Assembly: GCA_900553465.1 (NCBI GenBank) | Contig: USDT01000009.1 | Location: forward strand, 10,137-74,136 | From: an uncultured Prevotella sp. | Lineage (GTDB): Bacteria > Bacteroidota > Bacteroidia > Bacteroidales > Bacteroidaceae | DNA: 64,000 nt | Reading direction: 5' to 3' | In this document: piece by piece, positions 18,223 to 26,921 of the stretch | How the letters are laid out: each line of letters begins with the position of its first letter | Numbering within the stretch: the first letter of the stretch is position 1 | The notes under the pieces: model-generated | Told to the model about the DNA's origin: nothing | The model's input: the letters and a program-made list of their open reading frames with translations, nothing else | The model's database searches: none | Translations under genes and position numbers: made by a program

Positions 18223-19530
18223 ATGATGGAAATGAAACATAAGATATATTTCATTGGTTTTGTTGTCCTGTCTGGTGTTATGCGTTCTAACGCACAGGAT
18301 AATGTGATGCTTGAATCTTATCGTAATCGTGTGGTTGCCTATAGCCAGGACATTAAGGCAGCAACTCATGCGGCCGGAGCAAGTGGTGAGGCACGATTGT
18401 CGGCCAAAGCCGATTTCCTTCCGAAACTGTCCGGCAGTGCGAATTTCAATTATACAGGAAACCCATTGGCTCTTGACGTTACGTTGCCGGGTACAGATAA
18501 TCGTTTGTCTTTCGAAGGCCGTAATATCAAATATGGCACATCACTGAATATATCGCAGCCTGTCTATTCCGGAGGGGCTTTGCGTGCCGGTTATGAGAAG
18601 GCATGTGCGGAAGATGAGAATGCACGTCTTGAAGTAAGGCGTGTTTCGAATGACGTACGTTATGAGGCTGATGTGTGTTATTGGAACAGTGTGGCTCAGA
18701 ATGAGCTTGCGTCTGTTGCAGTTGGTTATAGGGATGCGGTGCAGCAGTTTGTTGAGGTCGTGCGTCAGAGAGTGGAGGAAGGATATTCCGACCGTAATGA
18801 CCTGCTCATGGCGGAAGTCCGTCTTAATGATGCAGACTATCAGGTGAAATGTGCTTTTAATGACGCAGAGGTGGCACGTCTGTCGCTTAATGCTTTGGCC
18901 GGTGTACCTTCAGATGAACACATAGCCACCGATTCTGTTGTATGTCATTCTTTAGCGCTTCCACTTGTGTCAGGTGATGTTTCGGCCATTGTGTCCCGAC
19001 GCCCTGAGATGCTTATGGCAGAAGGTGGCATACGCATCAGCCAGTCTGACTCCAAGATATCCAACTCGCGTTATATGCCGGTGCTGTCTGTAGGTGTGGA
19101 TGGCGGTTTCTCGTCTCCCGGTTATGATTTCCACGCAGATATAGATCCTAATTATGCCGTTTATGCCAAACTTAGCGTTCCGGTTTTCGAGTGGGGCAAA
19201 CGTCGCCGTACGCGTCGTATAGGTAATCATAATGTTGCAATAGCACGTGAACGCAGAAGTAAGATTGCCGATGGCTTGCGTCTTGAGGTAGAGACCGCAC
19301 GCTGCAATTATGTCCAGGCAGCGGAGCAGGTACGTATTACGGAAAACTCATTGAGTAAGGCATCCGAGAGCGAGGCCATGGCCATTGACAGATACCGTGA
19401 GGGAAGCGTTTCGGTGGTAGATGTCATCAATGCACAGATATATCATGAGGAGGCACGCCGCAATTTTGTGCGTTCCAAACTGAATGCCTGTATCGCAAAA
19501 AGTGCATTGGAGCGGGCTTGTGGTAATTGA
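18223..19530 (+). CDS. TolC-family outer-membrane factor (system 2)
   Basis: A 435-residue TolC-like protein with a cleavable signal peptide (about residues 1-24, ending SNAQ) and no lipobox, unlike the system 1 factor. Two outer-membrane-efflux repeats are visible, with a conserved FEWGKRRRTRR segment and EGSVSVVDVINAQ near the end. Two ATG codons lie in tandem at the start; either is possible. It lies 30 bp after the pump gene, and the kinase gene follows by 47 bp. Confidence 0.9.
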   Translation: MMEMKHKIYFIGFVVLSGVMRSNAQDNVMLESYRNRVVAYSQDIKAATHAAGASGEARLSAKADFLPKLSGSANFNYTGNPLALDVTLPGTDNRLSFEGRNIKYGTSLNISQPVYSGGALRAGYEKACAEDENARLEVRRVSNDVRYEADVCYWNSVAQNELASVAVGYRDAVQQFVEVVRQRVEEGYSDRNDLLMAEVRLNDADYQVKCAFNDAEVARLSLNALAGVPSDEHIATDSVVCHSLALPLVSGDVSAIVSRRPEMLMAEGGIRISQSDSKISNSRYMPVLSVGVDGGFSSPGYDFHADIDPNYAVYAKLSVPVFEWGKRRRTRRIGNHNVAIARERRSKIADGLRLEVETARCNYVQAAEQVRITENSLSKASESEAMAIDRYREGSVSVVDVINAQIYHEEARRNFVRSKLNACIAKSALERACGN

Positions 19531-19577
19531 AAAATCAGTACATTTGCAGATACCAATAAAAATACAGACAACATCTT

Positions 19578-20633
19578 ATGTCAGAATCAGATACATTCCG
19601 TAATTCGTGTCTGGCCGATATACTTATTTTCTCGGCCATCGGTTGTTGTTCATATCTGCTGCTTATCACCAGTGGCGACATCCCGGCACGCCAACAGCTC
19701 AATCTGCTTACACCGGAAGCTATCGTTGCAGTGCTGTTGCTGTTCAATGGTGTAGGTCTGGGCATGAGATTTGTCAACAGACGCATCGGACCGGCCTATC
19801 CGGGATTTATTCGTGACCGCAGACGCATATTTCTGTTCTTCTTCATTTCGGCAGCAGGTTTGCTTGTTCTCAATTATCTGCTGCTGGTCATGGCAAAGTT
19901 CATTATCGGTTCGTCCCACCTTTTTGCTCTTGCATGGCGTGGTACAGTCGGTGTGTTATGCGTATGGTTCATGGAACTCATACTTTTGAGCCTTTTCATG
20001 ATGAACCGGTTCTACGCCGATCTTATGAGTCAGTACCGTAGAACCCGCCTGCTTGAGGAAAGTTCGGCACAGGCACGTTATGCGGCTTTGCAGAATCAGC
20101 TTAATCCACATTTTCTGTTCAACAGCCTGAATACGCTTGTTGCCGAAATTGAATATAATCCGCCGCGTGCTGCTGAATTCACACGTAATCTGGCAGATGC
20201 CTACCGTTACATTCTCGATTGTCACGACAGACAGACCGTAACTGTGAGCGAGGAGCTTGAATTTGTCGATGTATATCTTCAACTGCAGCGGGTGAGAATG
20301 GGTGAGTGTATTGATGTTGACAATCGTCTTGATGAATCGGTGCTCGACATGAATATCCCGCCTTTGACATTGCAGCTTCTGATAGAGAATGTCATAAAGC
20401 ATAATGCCATAACCATGGCACGCCCGATGACAGTGGTACTCGACACAGAGAAACGTTCTGAGGACATGTGGCTTACCGTTTCGAACCGTATCCAGCCCAA
20501 GCAGATTTCAAGAACGTCCGGAATGGGACTCAACAATCTGTCGCAGCGCTATATGCTGTTGTGTGGCCATGATATAGAAGTTATACCCGAGAAAGAGTTT
20601 TTCACCGTAAAAGTTCCTTTGATATATGAATAA
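19578..20633 (+). CDS. LytS/YehU-type sensor histidine kinase (system 2)
   Basis: A 351-residue kinase with four hydrophobic segments (about 13-31, 47-63, 83-107, 117-141), then a His_kinase domain with His178 in LNPHFLFNSLNTL, Asn271 in LLIENVIKHN, and the G-box-like GMGLNNLSQRY. It is co-directional with and directly after the second RND cassette, and overlaps the regulator gene by 8 bp. It is only distantly like kinase 1, so the two systems probably respond to different signals. Confidence 0.88.
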   Translation: MSESDTFRNSCLADILIFSAIGCCSYLLLITSGDIPARQQLNLLTPEAIVAVLLLFNGVGLGMRFVNRRIGPAYPGFIRDRRRIFLFFFISAAGLLVLNYLLLVMAKFIIGSSHLFALAWRGTVGVLCVWFMELILLSLFMMNRFYADLMSQYRRTRLLEESSAQARYAALQNQLNPHFLFNSLNTLVAEIEYNPPRAAEFTRNLADAYRYILDCHDRQTVTVSEELEFVDVYLQLQRVRMGECIDVDNRLDESVLDMNIPPLTLQLLIENVIKHNAITMARPMTVVLDTEKRSEDMWLTVSNRIQPKQISRTSGMGLNNLSQRYMLLCGHDIEVIPEKEFFTVKVPLIYE

Positions 20634-21411
20634 GATCAGGGCAGCGATAGTTGAAGACGAGCTACCGGCAGCGCGTCTGCTCGAAAGCATGGTGCTTGAG
20701 TTGCGGCCACAGTGGGATGTTGTGGTCTTGCCGGGTAGTATTGAGGAAGCGGCTGCGTGGCTTGCCGTCAATCCCCATCCTGACATAATGTTTCTTGACA
20801 TACAGCTTGCCGACGGTATTTCCTTTCACCTTATCGAGCAGGCACATCCGCAGAGCATGATTGTGTTCACCACGGCCTATGACGAGTATGCCGTACGGGC
20901 TTTTACGGTGAACAGTGTCGATTATCTGTTGAAACCTGTACGAAAAGAACGTCTTGCCGAGGCGATACGGAAGTTTGAAAGATACAGTGCGGCTGGATGT
21001 ATTGCCGGACTAGGGAGCATATTCGATGCGGGAGAATTTCTGAATGCGTTGTCATCCGGTGCTTCACGCCAGTATCGCACACGTTTTCTTGTAGCATCCG
21101 GATCGCGGTTCTCCACATTGCAGGTAGCAGACATTGCCTATTTCCGTTCTGAGGATAAGATAACTTATGCCGTGACCAAACAGGGACGCAGCCATATTGT
21201 TGACATGACCCTGAGTAAACTTGAGGAACAGCTTGATCCGAAGATTTTCTTCCGTGTGAACCGTCAGTTCATATTGTCTGCTGCATCAGTGTGCAATATC
21301 GAGCCTTATTTTGGTGGAAAATGGTCGGTGCGTGTAACGCCTCCTTGTGACCGTATGATACAGGTCAGCCGTGAGAAGATTGCTGCATTGAAGATGTGGC
21401 TTGATTTCTGA
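20626..21411 (+). CDS. LytTR-family response regulator (system 2)
   Basis: A 261-residue response regulator. The receiver has Glu10-Asp11 in place of a pure Asp pair, phospho-acceptor Asp58 in IMFLDIQLADG, and KPV near residue 105. The LytTR domain occupies about 150-260 (for example LQVADIAYFRSEDKITYAV and FFRVNRQFILS). The start overlaps the kinase stop. It probably controls the operon it closes, giving feedback on the second pump; this is inference from position. Confidence 0.9.
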   Translation: MNKIRAAIVEDELPAARLLESMVLELRPQWDVVVLPGSIEEAAAWLAVNPHPDIMFLDIQLADGISFHLIEQAHPQSMIVFTTAYDEYAVRAFTVNSVDYLLKPVRKERLAEAIRKFERYSAAGCIAGLGSIFDAGEFLNALSSGASRQYRTRFLVASGSRFSTLQVADIAYFRSEDKITYAVTKQGRSHIVDMTLSKLEEQLDPKIFFRVNRQFILSAASVCNIEPYFGGKWSVRVTPPCDRMIQVSREKIAALKMWLDF

Positions 21412-21520
21412 TGTCTCTCAGTCGCTTTTCGGTTATCATTCTTTTATGTCCTGCGGGGCGTACTTGCGATTTGAGGCCTGTGTTCAGTGCTTCTTATGTT
21501 TTATGTATTGACAAGGTTTG

Positions 21521-21692
21521 ATATGGGCTTGTTTTGTCTGATAAATTCTTCCGTGCTGCCAAACGGTCGATATCGTGTTGCGAAACAGCCCGTATTGTGC
21601 TCTGAAACGGCCCGTTTCATCCTCTAAAATGGCCCGTTTCATGGCCTGAAACAGGCCGTTTTGCAGCCTGATAAAGCCTATTCTGCAACAGG
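21521..21692. repeat. 22-bp repeat array B (6 units plus 2 decayed)
   Basis: Six 22-bp units start at 21561, 21583, 21605, 21627, 21649 and 21671, preceded by two 20-bp versions at 21521 and 21541. It fills the 345-bp gap between two convergent genes (the LytTR regulator and recQ). The unit at 21605 holds the nearly perfect palindrome TGAAACGGCCCGTTTCA, the clearest example of the 17-bp core. No clear hairpin module is attached, and no other gene or terminator stands out in this gap. Confidence 0.88.
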
Positions 21693-21756
21693 CTGAACGC
21701 ATATAGGCTCAAAAGCCGTGAATGGCTGAGGATTGTTGTCTTATGTGGAAGTCGGG

Positions 21757-23667
21757 TTATTCTATGTAAATATAACTGCTGTCCACTCTGATCATCTCTT
21801 CGAATATCAGTTGTTCCAATGCCGTGTCGAGTATATCCGAAGGTAAAGGAAGTTTCAGCAGTTCTGTCAGATGGTGCTGTTTTTTGTCGTTGAGCACTTC
21901 TGTTATCATGCTTCTTGCGTCCTTCAGCTGCTGTTTTCTGTCGGGATTTCTTTTATGTGCGAGGCACACGTCGCACTGTCCGCAGTCATTCGAGCGCGTT
22001 TCGTTAAAATATCTGAGCAGTTGCCGGCTGCGGCACACGTTGTCGTTTGTGGCGTAACTTATTACGGTGTTTATTCTTTGGGTGAACTGTTCCTTGCGGT
22101 CTTCATACACATCGTGTGTGATCATGAGATTCTCGCCGTCCACCCTGTCGCGCGTGTATGTGATGAACGGTGTCTTGCTGCGTGGCACAAAGTGCAGTAT
22201 GCGTTTCTGTGTGAGGCCTTTGAGCAGGAGGTATATCTGCTGGCTTGTCAGGTCCGCCTGTCTTGCAATCATGTCCTCGTCAATGTATGTGTAGTCGATG
22301 AACAGCGAACCGTAGTTTCTCAGTAATGTTGTTATGAGCCTGTCCTCAAGCGGTGACAGCTCGTTCAGAATGTAAAGTTGTTCGCGCGAGATAAGGAATA
22401 CGATGCGAGGATCAGAATTCGGATCTGTGTTGTATTCTAGATATCCGGCACGTTCAAGAATCTTCAGTGCGGCGTCCGTCTGAATAGGAAACAGTTTGTA
22501 GGTGCGGCAGAATTTTCTTATGTCGAACATGAAAGTGTGTCCGCGCCCGCTGTTTACGGCTATCTGGAAGAAGCCGGCAAGGTGGTCGTAAACACTTCGG
22601 ATGTATTCTTTCTCGGGAAACTCGTCGGCTATGCGTTTCTGGAGTTTTGACTTGTCGCTGTTGTTGTAGAGCAGCACGGCGTACGATTTCTGCCCGTCGC
22701 GGCCCGCACGTCCCGCTTCCTGGAAGTAGGCTTCGAGCGAGCTGGGGCAGTCGAAGTGTATCACCACACGCACGTCGGGCTTGTCTATGCCCATGCCGAA
22801 GGCGTTTGTGGCCACCATCACGCGTTTCTTGTCATCATGCCATTCTTTCTGGCGCTCGTCTTTTACGGAGTGTTCCAGTCCGGCATGATAGAAAGTCGCT
22901 TCCACATCGTTCTGTTCCAACCATTCGCTTATCTCCGAGGCTCGTCTTCGGCTTCTTACATATACTATTGCGCTGCCCCTGACGCTCCGCAGAATATGGA
23001 GCATCTCTTCTCGTTTGTCGGTGGCATGGCGCACGATATATGCCAGATTCTTGCGTTCGAAGCTCATGCGGAACATGTTCGCATCCTTGAACTGCAATTT
23101 CCTCTGTATGTCGTCGGCCACCTGTTTTGTGGCTGTGGCTGTCAGTGCGAGCACCGGCGCATCCGGTTTTATCTTTCTTATGTCGGAGATGTGAAGGTAT
23201 GAAGGCCTGAAGTCGTAGCCCCATTGGCTTATACAGTGGGCTTCGTCAACAGTTATGAAGCTCACGCGCATGTGGCGCAGTTTTGTTTTGAACAGTTCAG
23301 AGGCAATGCGTTCCGGCGATACGTACAACACTTTCGTACTGCCGAGTATGCAGTTCTCGAGAGTACGTAATATTTCATGACGTGTCATGCCGGAATATAT
23401 TGCTGCAGCCATTATGCCGCGTCGGCGCAGGTTGTACACCTGATCTTTCATCAGGGCGATGAGCGGCGTGATGACAATACACACTCCCTCAGCAGCAAGA
23501 GCCGGAACCTGAAAGGTTATCGACTTGCCGCCTCCGGTCGGCATCAGTCCGAGTGTGTCGTGTCCGCTGCCGATGCTTTCGATAATGTCGCGCTGTATTC
23601 CCCTGAAGTCGGAGTGGCCCCAGTATTGGCGCAGTATTCTTGTATATTTGTCAGAACCGTTGCCCAC
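21757..23667 (-). CDS. recQ: ATP-dependent DNA helicase RecQ
   Basis: A 636-residue superfamily 2 helicase unwinding DNA 3' to 5' in recombination and fork repair. Walker A is MPTGGGKS (Lys48), the DEAH box is at 141-144 (VDEAHCISQWGYDFRP), and motif VI appears as QEAGRAGRDG. The Zn-binding cysteines are visible near the C-terminus (CRSRQLLRYFNE and CGQCDVC). After them there is a winged-helix-like part, but no recognisable HRDC domain. It lies 42 bp downstream of recJ on the same strand, a sensible pairing since RecQ and RecJ act together on DNA ends. Confidence 0.96.
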   Translation of the reverse strand: MGNGSDKYTRILRQYWGHSDFRGIQRDIIESIGSGHDTLGLMPTGGGKSITFQVPALAAEGVCIVITPLIALMKDQVYNLRRRGIMAAAIYSGMTRHEILRTLENCILGSTKVLYVSPERIASELFKTKLRHMRVSFITVDEAHCISQWGYDFRPSYLHISDIRKIKPDAPVLALTATATKQVADDIQRKLQFKDANMFRMSFERKNLAYIVRHATDKREEMLHILRSVRGSAIVYVRSRRRASEISEWLEQNDVEATFYHAGLEHSVKDERQKEWHDDKKRVMVATNAFGMGIDKPDVRVVIHFDCPSSLEAYFQEAGRAGRDGQKSYAVLLYNNSDKSKLQKRIADEFPEKEYIRSVYDHLAGFFQIAVNSGRGHTFMFDIRKFCRTYKLFPIQTDAALKILERAGYLEYNTDPNSDPRIVFLISREQLYILNELSPLEDRLITTLLRNYGSLFIDYTYIDEDMIARQADLTSQQIYLLLKGLTQKRILHFVPRSKTPFITYTRDRVDGENLMITHDVYEDRKEQFTQRINTVISYATNDNVCRSRQLLRYFNETRSNDCGQCDVCLAHKRNPDRKQQLKDARSMITEVLNDKKQHHLTELLKLPLPSDILDTALEQLIFEEMIRVDSSYIYIE

Positions 23668-23709
23668 GCAGATAATGTGTTTTGTATGGTTGTCGGAGTG
23701 TGAAGACGC

Positions 23710-25443
23710 TTATTCGTTTTCGTCGTCTTCGGCCGGACGTATGTCCTCTATCTGCAGCTGCACCATGTTTTTCTTGAAAACATTGTCCTCGAGTGTGTAG
23801 GCAATGTCGAAACTTCTTTTCGATTTTATGTACCGTGCCGATGCGCTTTGGCCGAAGGCAATGCCGTTGACAACATTGCTTGACTTCGAGTCGACAAGCT
23901 CCAGCTTGATGTGTTCCTGCTCACGTCCCACCACCTTGCTTGTGCCGTAGTCGTACACTCCCACGGTGCAGAAAATAGGTTTCTGGTTGCACGGACCGAA
24001 TGGTGAGAACTTCTTCAGATCGTTGTGCAGTCGTTTGGTGATGTCCTTGAAGTCTATCACGGTGTCAATATTGAGCATGGCTTCTGTCTGTTCCGGCTGT
24101 ATGTGGTTGTCGACATATTTCTGGAAACGGCGCCTGAACTCTGGAATGTCGTCCCATCTCAGTGTCAGTCCTGCCGCATAGGTGTGTCCTCCGAAGTTCA
24201 GAAGGATGTCGCGGCAGCTCTTTATGGCAGAATAAACGTCGAATCCGGTCACGCTGCGCGCCGAGCCTGTAGCCAGATCGCCATCGCGTGTGAGCACCAC
24301 TGTCGGTCTGAAATAAATTTCGGTGAGACGTGAAGCCACTATTCCTATTACACCTTTTTTCCAGTTCTCGTCATACAGTACAATGGACGAACGGTGGCGC
24401 TGGCTTTCCAGGCGGGCCACAATCTGGTTCGCCTCTTCCGTCATCTGTTTGTCTATGTCCTTGCGCTGTTCGTTGTAGCAGTCTATGTGTTTTGCCTTTT
24501 CCAGTGCGTGCGAGAATTCCTTTTCAACAAGCAGATCCACACTTTCCCTTCCGTTCTCTATTCTTCCCGACGCATTTATGCGCGGTCCGATTTTGAACAC
24601 AATGTCGCTCATTGATATCTCACGGTTGTTCAGTCCGCAGATGTCGATTATTGCCTTCAGTCCTGTGCTCGGATTCTGGTTCAGAATCTTCAGTCCGTGA
24701 TAGGCGAGTATGCGGTTCTCGTCGGTCACGGGTACAATGTCTGCGGCTATGCTCACGGCACACAGGTCGAGCAGAGGCATAAGTCTTGAGAATGGAATGC
24801 TGTTGTTCTTTGCGAATGCCTGCATGAACTTGAAGCCTATACCGCATCCGCAGAGATGCTTGAACGGATAGGTGTCGTCGCTGCGCTTGGGGTTGAGTAT
24901 TGCCACAGCCGGCGGCATGTCCTCGTCAGGCACATGATGGTCGCATATAATGAAATCTATGCCCAGCGATTTGGCATAAGCTATCTCCTCGGCCGCCTTT
25001 ATTCCGCAGTCGAGAATTATTATCAGCTTCACGTTGTTCGCATGCGCATAGTCTATTCCTTTCTTGCTTACGCCGTATCCTTCGTCGTAGCGGTCGGGAA
25101 TATAATATTCTATGTTTGAATAGAACTGCAGCAGGAACTTGTATACCAATGCCACAGCCGTGCATCCGTCGACGTCGTAGTCGCCATACACCATGATGCG
25201 TTCCTTGCGTCCCATGGCGTCGTTCAGTCTGTCAACGGCCACATCCATGTCTTTCATCAGAAAAGGATTGATGAGGTCGGAGAGTTGCGGATGAAAGAAA
25301 CGTTTTGCCGCCGATTCTGTCGTGATGCCCCGTTTAATGAGCAGTCCGGCAAGAATGGGGCTGATGTTGAGCTTTCCTCCTAATTCGTCAGCCGCTTGTC
25401 TTTCTTCGGATGTTGGTGGCTTGTAATTCCATTTGAAAAGCAT
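23710..25443 (-). CDS. recJ: Single-stranded-DNA-specific exonuclease RecJ
   Basis: A 577-residue DHH-superfamily 5' to 3' single-strand exonuclease. Metal-binding motifs are GDYDVDG (about 87-93), LDCGIKA (about 145), and the DHH triad at 168-170 (ICDHHVP). The DHHA1 motif GGHTYAAGLTL lies near residue 420, and an OB-like domain follows. Length is normal for the family. It forms an operon with recQ downstream. Confidence 0.96.
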   Translation of the reverse strand: MLFKWNYKPPTSEERQAADELGGKLNISPILAGLLIKRGITTESAAKRFFHPQLSDLINPFLMKDMDVAVDRLNDAMGRKERIMVYGDYDVDGCTAVALVYKFLLQFYSNIEYYIPDRYDEGYGVSKKGIDYAHANNVKLIIILDCGIKAAEEIAYAKSLGIDFIICDHHVPDEDMPPAVAILNPKRSDDTYPFKHLCGCGIGFKFMQAFAKNNSIPFSRLMPLLDLCAVSIAADIVPVTDENRILAYHGLKILNQNPSTGLKAIIDICGLNNREISMSDIVFKIGPRINASGRIENGRESVDLLVEKEFSHALEKAKHIDCYNEQRKDIDKQMTEEANQIVARLESQRHRSSIVLYDENWKKGVIGIVASRLTEIYFRPTVVLTRDGDLATGSARSVTGFDVYSAIKSCRDILLNFGGHTYAAGLTLRWDDIPEFRRRFQKYVDNHIQPEQTEAMLNIDTVIDFKDITKRLHNDLKKFSPFGPCNQKPIFCTVGVYDYGTSKVVGREQEHIKLELVDSKSSNVVNGIAFGQSASARYIKSKRSFDIAYTLEDNVFKKNMVQLQIEDIRPAEDDENE

Positions 25444-25564
25444 TATATAGTTTTTATTTTTTATTCTGCATGAGGGAAAAGTGCGGATTGACGCACATAA
25501 ACTGCCCGTAAAGTTACAAAATAAAAATGGAAAACATGGTATTGATAATGCGTTTTTATATAAA

Positions 25565-25652
25565 AATAAGACTGCGGGTCAGGCTTTTGTCACGCCACCT
25601 GTAACTCCAATCAATGTTGGCAGGTTGGTGTCAAACTCCTGGCCCGCAGCCC
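25565..25652 (-). terminator. Large two-part hairpin after the C1 peptidase gene
   Basis: CTGCGGGTCAGG (25572-25583) pairs with CCTGGCCCGCAG (25638-25649). A second stem inside (CGCCACCTG region with CAGGTTGGTG) makes a long cruciform-like structure. On the minus strand it starts about 25 bp after the peptidase stop and is followed by a T-rich stretch. It most likely terminates the peptidase operon before recJ; its size is unusual for a simple terminator. Confidence 0.65.
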
Positions 25653-25673
25653 TGTTTATTGTGTATTGTTGTG

Positions 25674-26897
25674 TTATTCGCCTATGCCGGCTTTTTTCAC
25701 AGCATCCTCCATCTTCTTGCGGATGTCCTTAGGAATGGCGTTGATGTTCACCATATAGTCCATTGTGTTTGCAACGATGAAGTTCTTTGACATATACCAG
25801 ATTCCTTTGTAGTCACCGGCTTCACCCCATGAGTTCTTCACCATGTAGTATTCTTTGCCGTTCTGGTCTTTTGCGATACCGAAGATAAGCATTCCGTGGT
25901 CGTCTGTCAGCTCCCAGTTGTCATAACGCTCCTGACGCTTCTCCTGTGTCGGAGTGAGCTCAGGCACCTTGCATCCCAGAGAGTCGATGATGTTTGTACG
26001 CTTTGAAGAAGACAGCTTCAGCCAGCGTGCCATGTCGCTGCCTGCATAGCTCTGCATAGCGTCTGTGTCGTAAGAGTAAGCCAGACCTGTGCGTGTGAAT
26101 CCTTCCTCGCTCACGTCGCCACCCCATGCTACGGTGTAACCGTTCATCACAGCATTGTCTATGATGCGTGCCATGTCTTCAATCGGCAGGTTCCATGAAC
26201 CCGGATTGCGCCAGTTGTCCTGTACTTCAACCGGGAATTTTGTGTAGAACGGATGATGTGTGTAGCTTGTGATTGTCACATAGTTGCCCCAATCCAGTCC
26301 GAGGCTTTCAGCGAATGACTTCGGAGTGTATGTCTTGCCTTCGTATGTGAAGCTCTCCGGGCATTTGCCGAGATAAGCGTCGAGAATACCCTGCAGTCCG
26401 ACCTTCCACTGTCCTGAGAGTTTCTTTGCAGAACTCTTTGAAACAGCTGCAACATACGGTTCCATCAGAGAGAAGAACTCGTTGAAGTTGTTCAGTGAGT
26501 CACCGTAGAGTGAGCCAGGGAACGGCATTGCGTCTTCCGGGCAGATACCGTATGTTTTCAGCACGTGGTAAACGTCGTAAGCCGAACCTCCCTGTGAGAA
26601 CTGGCAGTCACCGTGCAGGCGTACAACCTGGATTGCACGTTCCATGTAGTTCTTGTTTGCAACGAAAGACTCGCACAGGTCGTATGTCTTGCCTGTAGCC
26701 TTGAGTATTTCGCTCTCGAAGAAAGCAAGTGTAGAGTAGTCCCAGCATGTGCCGCTGCGGCTCTGGTCCTTGATGCTTGTGATAGGATTCTCCTTGACAA
26801 CTGTGAAAACAGGCTTGTTGCTGTTTTCCTTCTTGTCCTGGGCGCTCACTCCCATGGCCATCATGGCGAGGAACGCAAGTGTCATGATTTTCTTCAT
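25674..26897 (-). CDS. Secreted C1-family (bleomycin hydrolase-like) aminopeptidase
   Basis: A 407-residue cysteine peptidase of the PepC/bleomycin hydrolase type with a signal peptide (1-20, ending VSAQ). Catalytic residues are visible: Cys51 in RSGTCWDYSTLAF, His in DDHGMLIFGIAKD, and Asn in MVKNSWGEAGDYKG. PepC homologues trim peptides from the N-terminus; the signal peptide puts this one in the periplasm, as usual in Bacteroidales. It starts 24 bp after the Xaa-Pro aminopeptidase gene, so the two probably form a peptide-degrading operon. Confidence 0.92.
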   Translation of the reverse strand: MKKIMTLAFLAMMAMGVSAQDKKENSNKPVFTVVKENPITSIKDQSRSGTCWDYSTLAFFESEILKATGKTYDLCESFVANKNYMERAIQVVRLHGDCQFSQGGSAYDVYHVLKTYGICPEDAMPFPGSLYGDSLNNFNEFFSLMEPYVAAVSKSSAKKLSGQWKVGLQGILDAYLGKCPESFTYEGKTYTPKSFAESLGLDWGNYVTITSYTHHPFYTKFPVEVQDNWRNPGSWNLPIEDMARIIDNAVMNGYTVAWGGDVSEEGFTRTGLAYSYDTDAMQSYAGSDMARWLKLSSSKRTNIIDSLGCKVPELTPTQEKRQERYDNWELTDDHGMLIFGIAKDQNGKEYYMVKNSWGEAGDYKGIWYMSKNFIVANTMDYMVNINAIPKDIRKKMEDAVKKAGIGE

Positions 26898-26921
26898 AGT
26901 TTGTTGTTGTATAGTTTGTTT

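Noticed and set aside
14090..20633. Recent tandem duplication of the RND cassette.
   Set aside because: The two sets differ in length, signal peptide type and TM4 motif, so they are ancient paralogues placed side by side.
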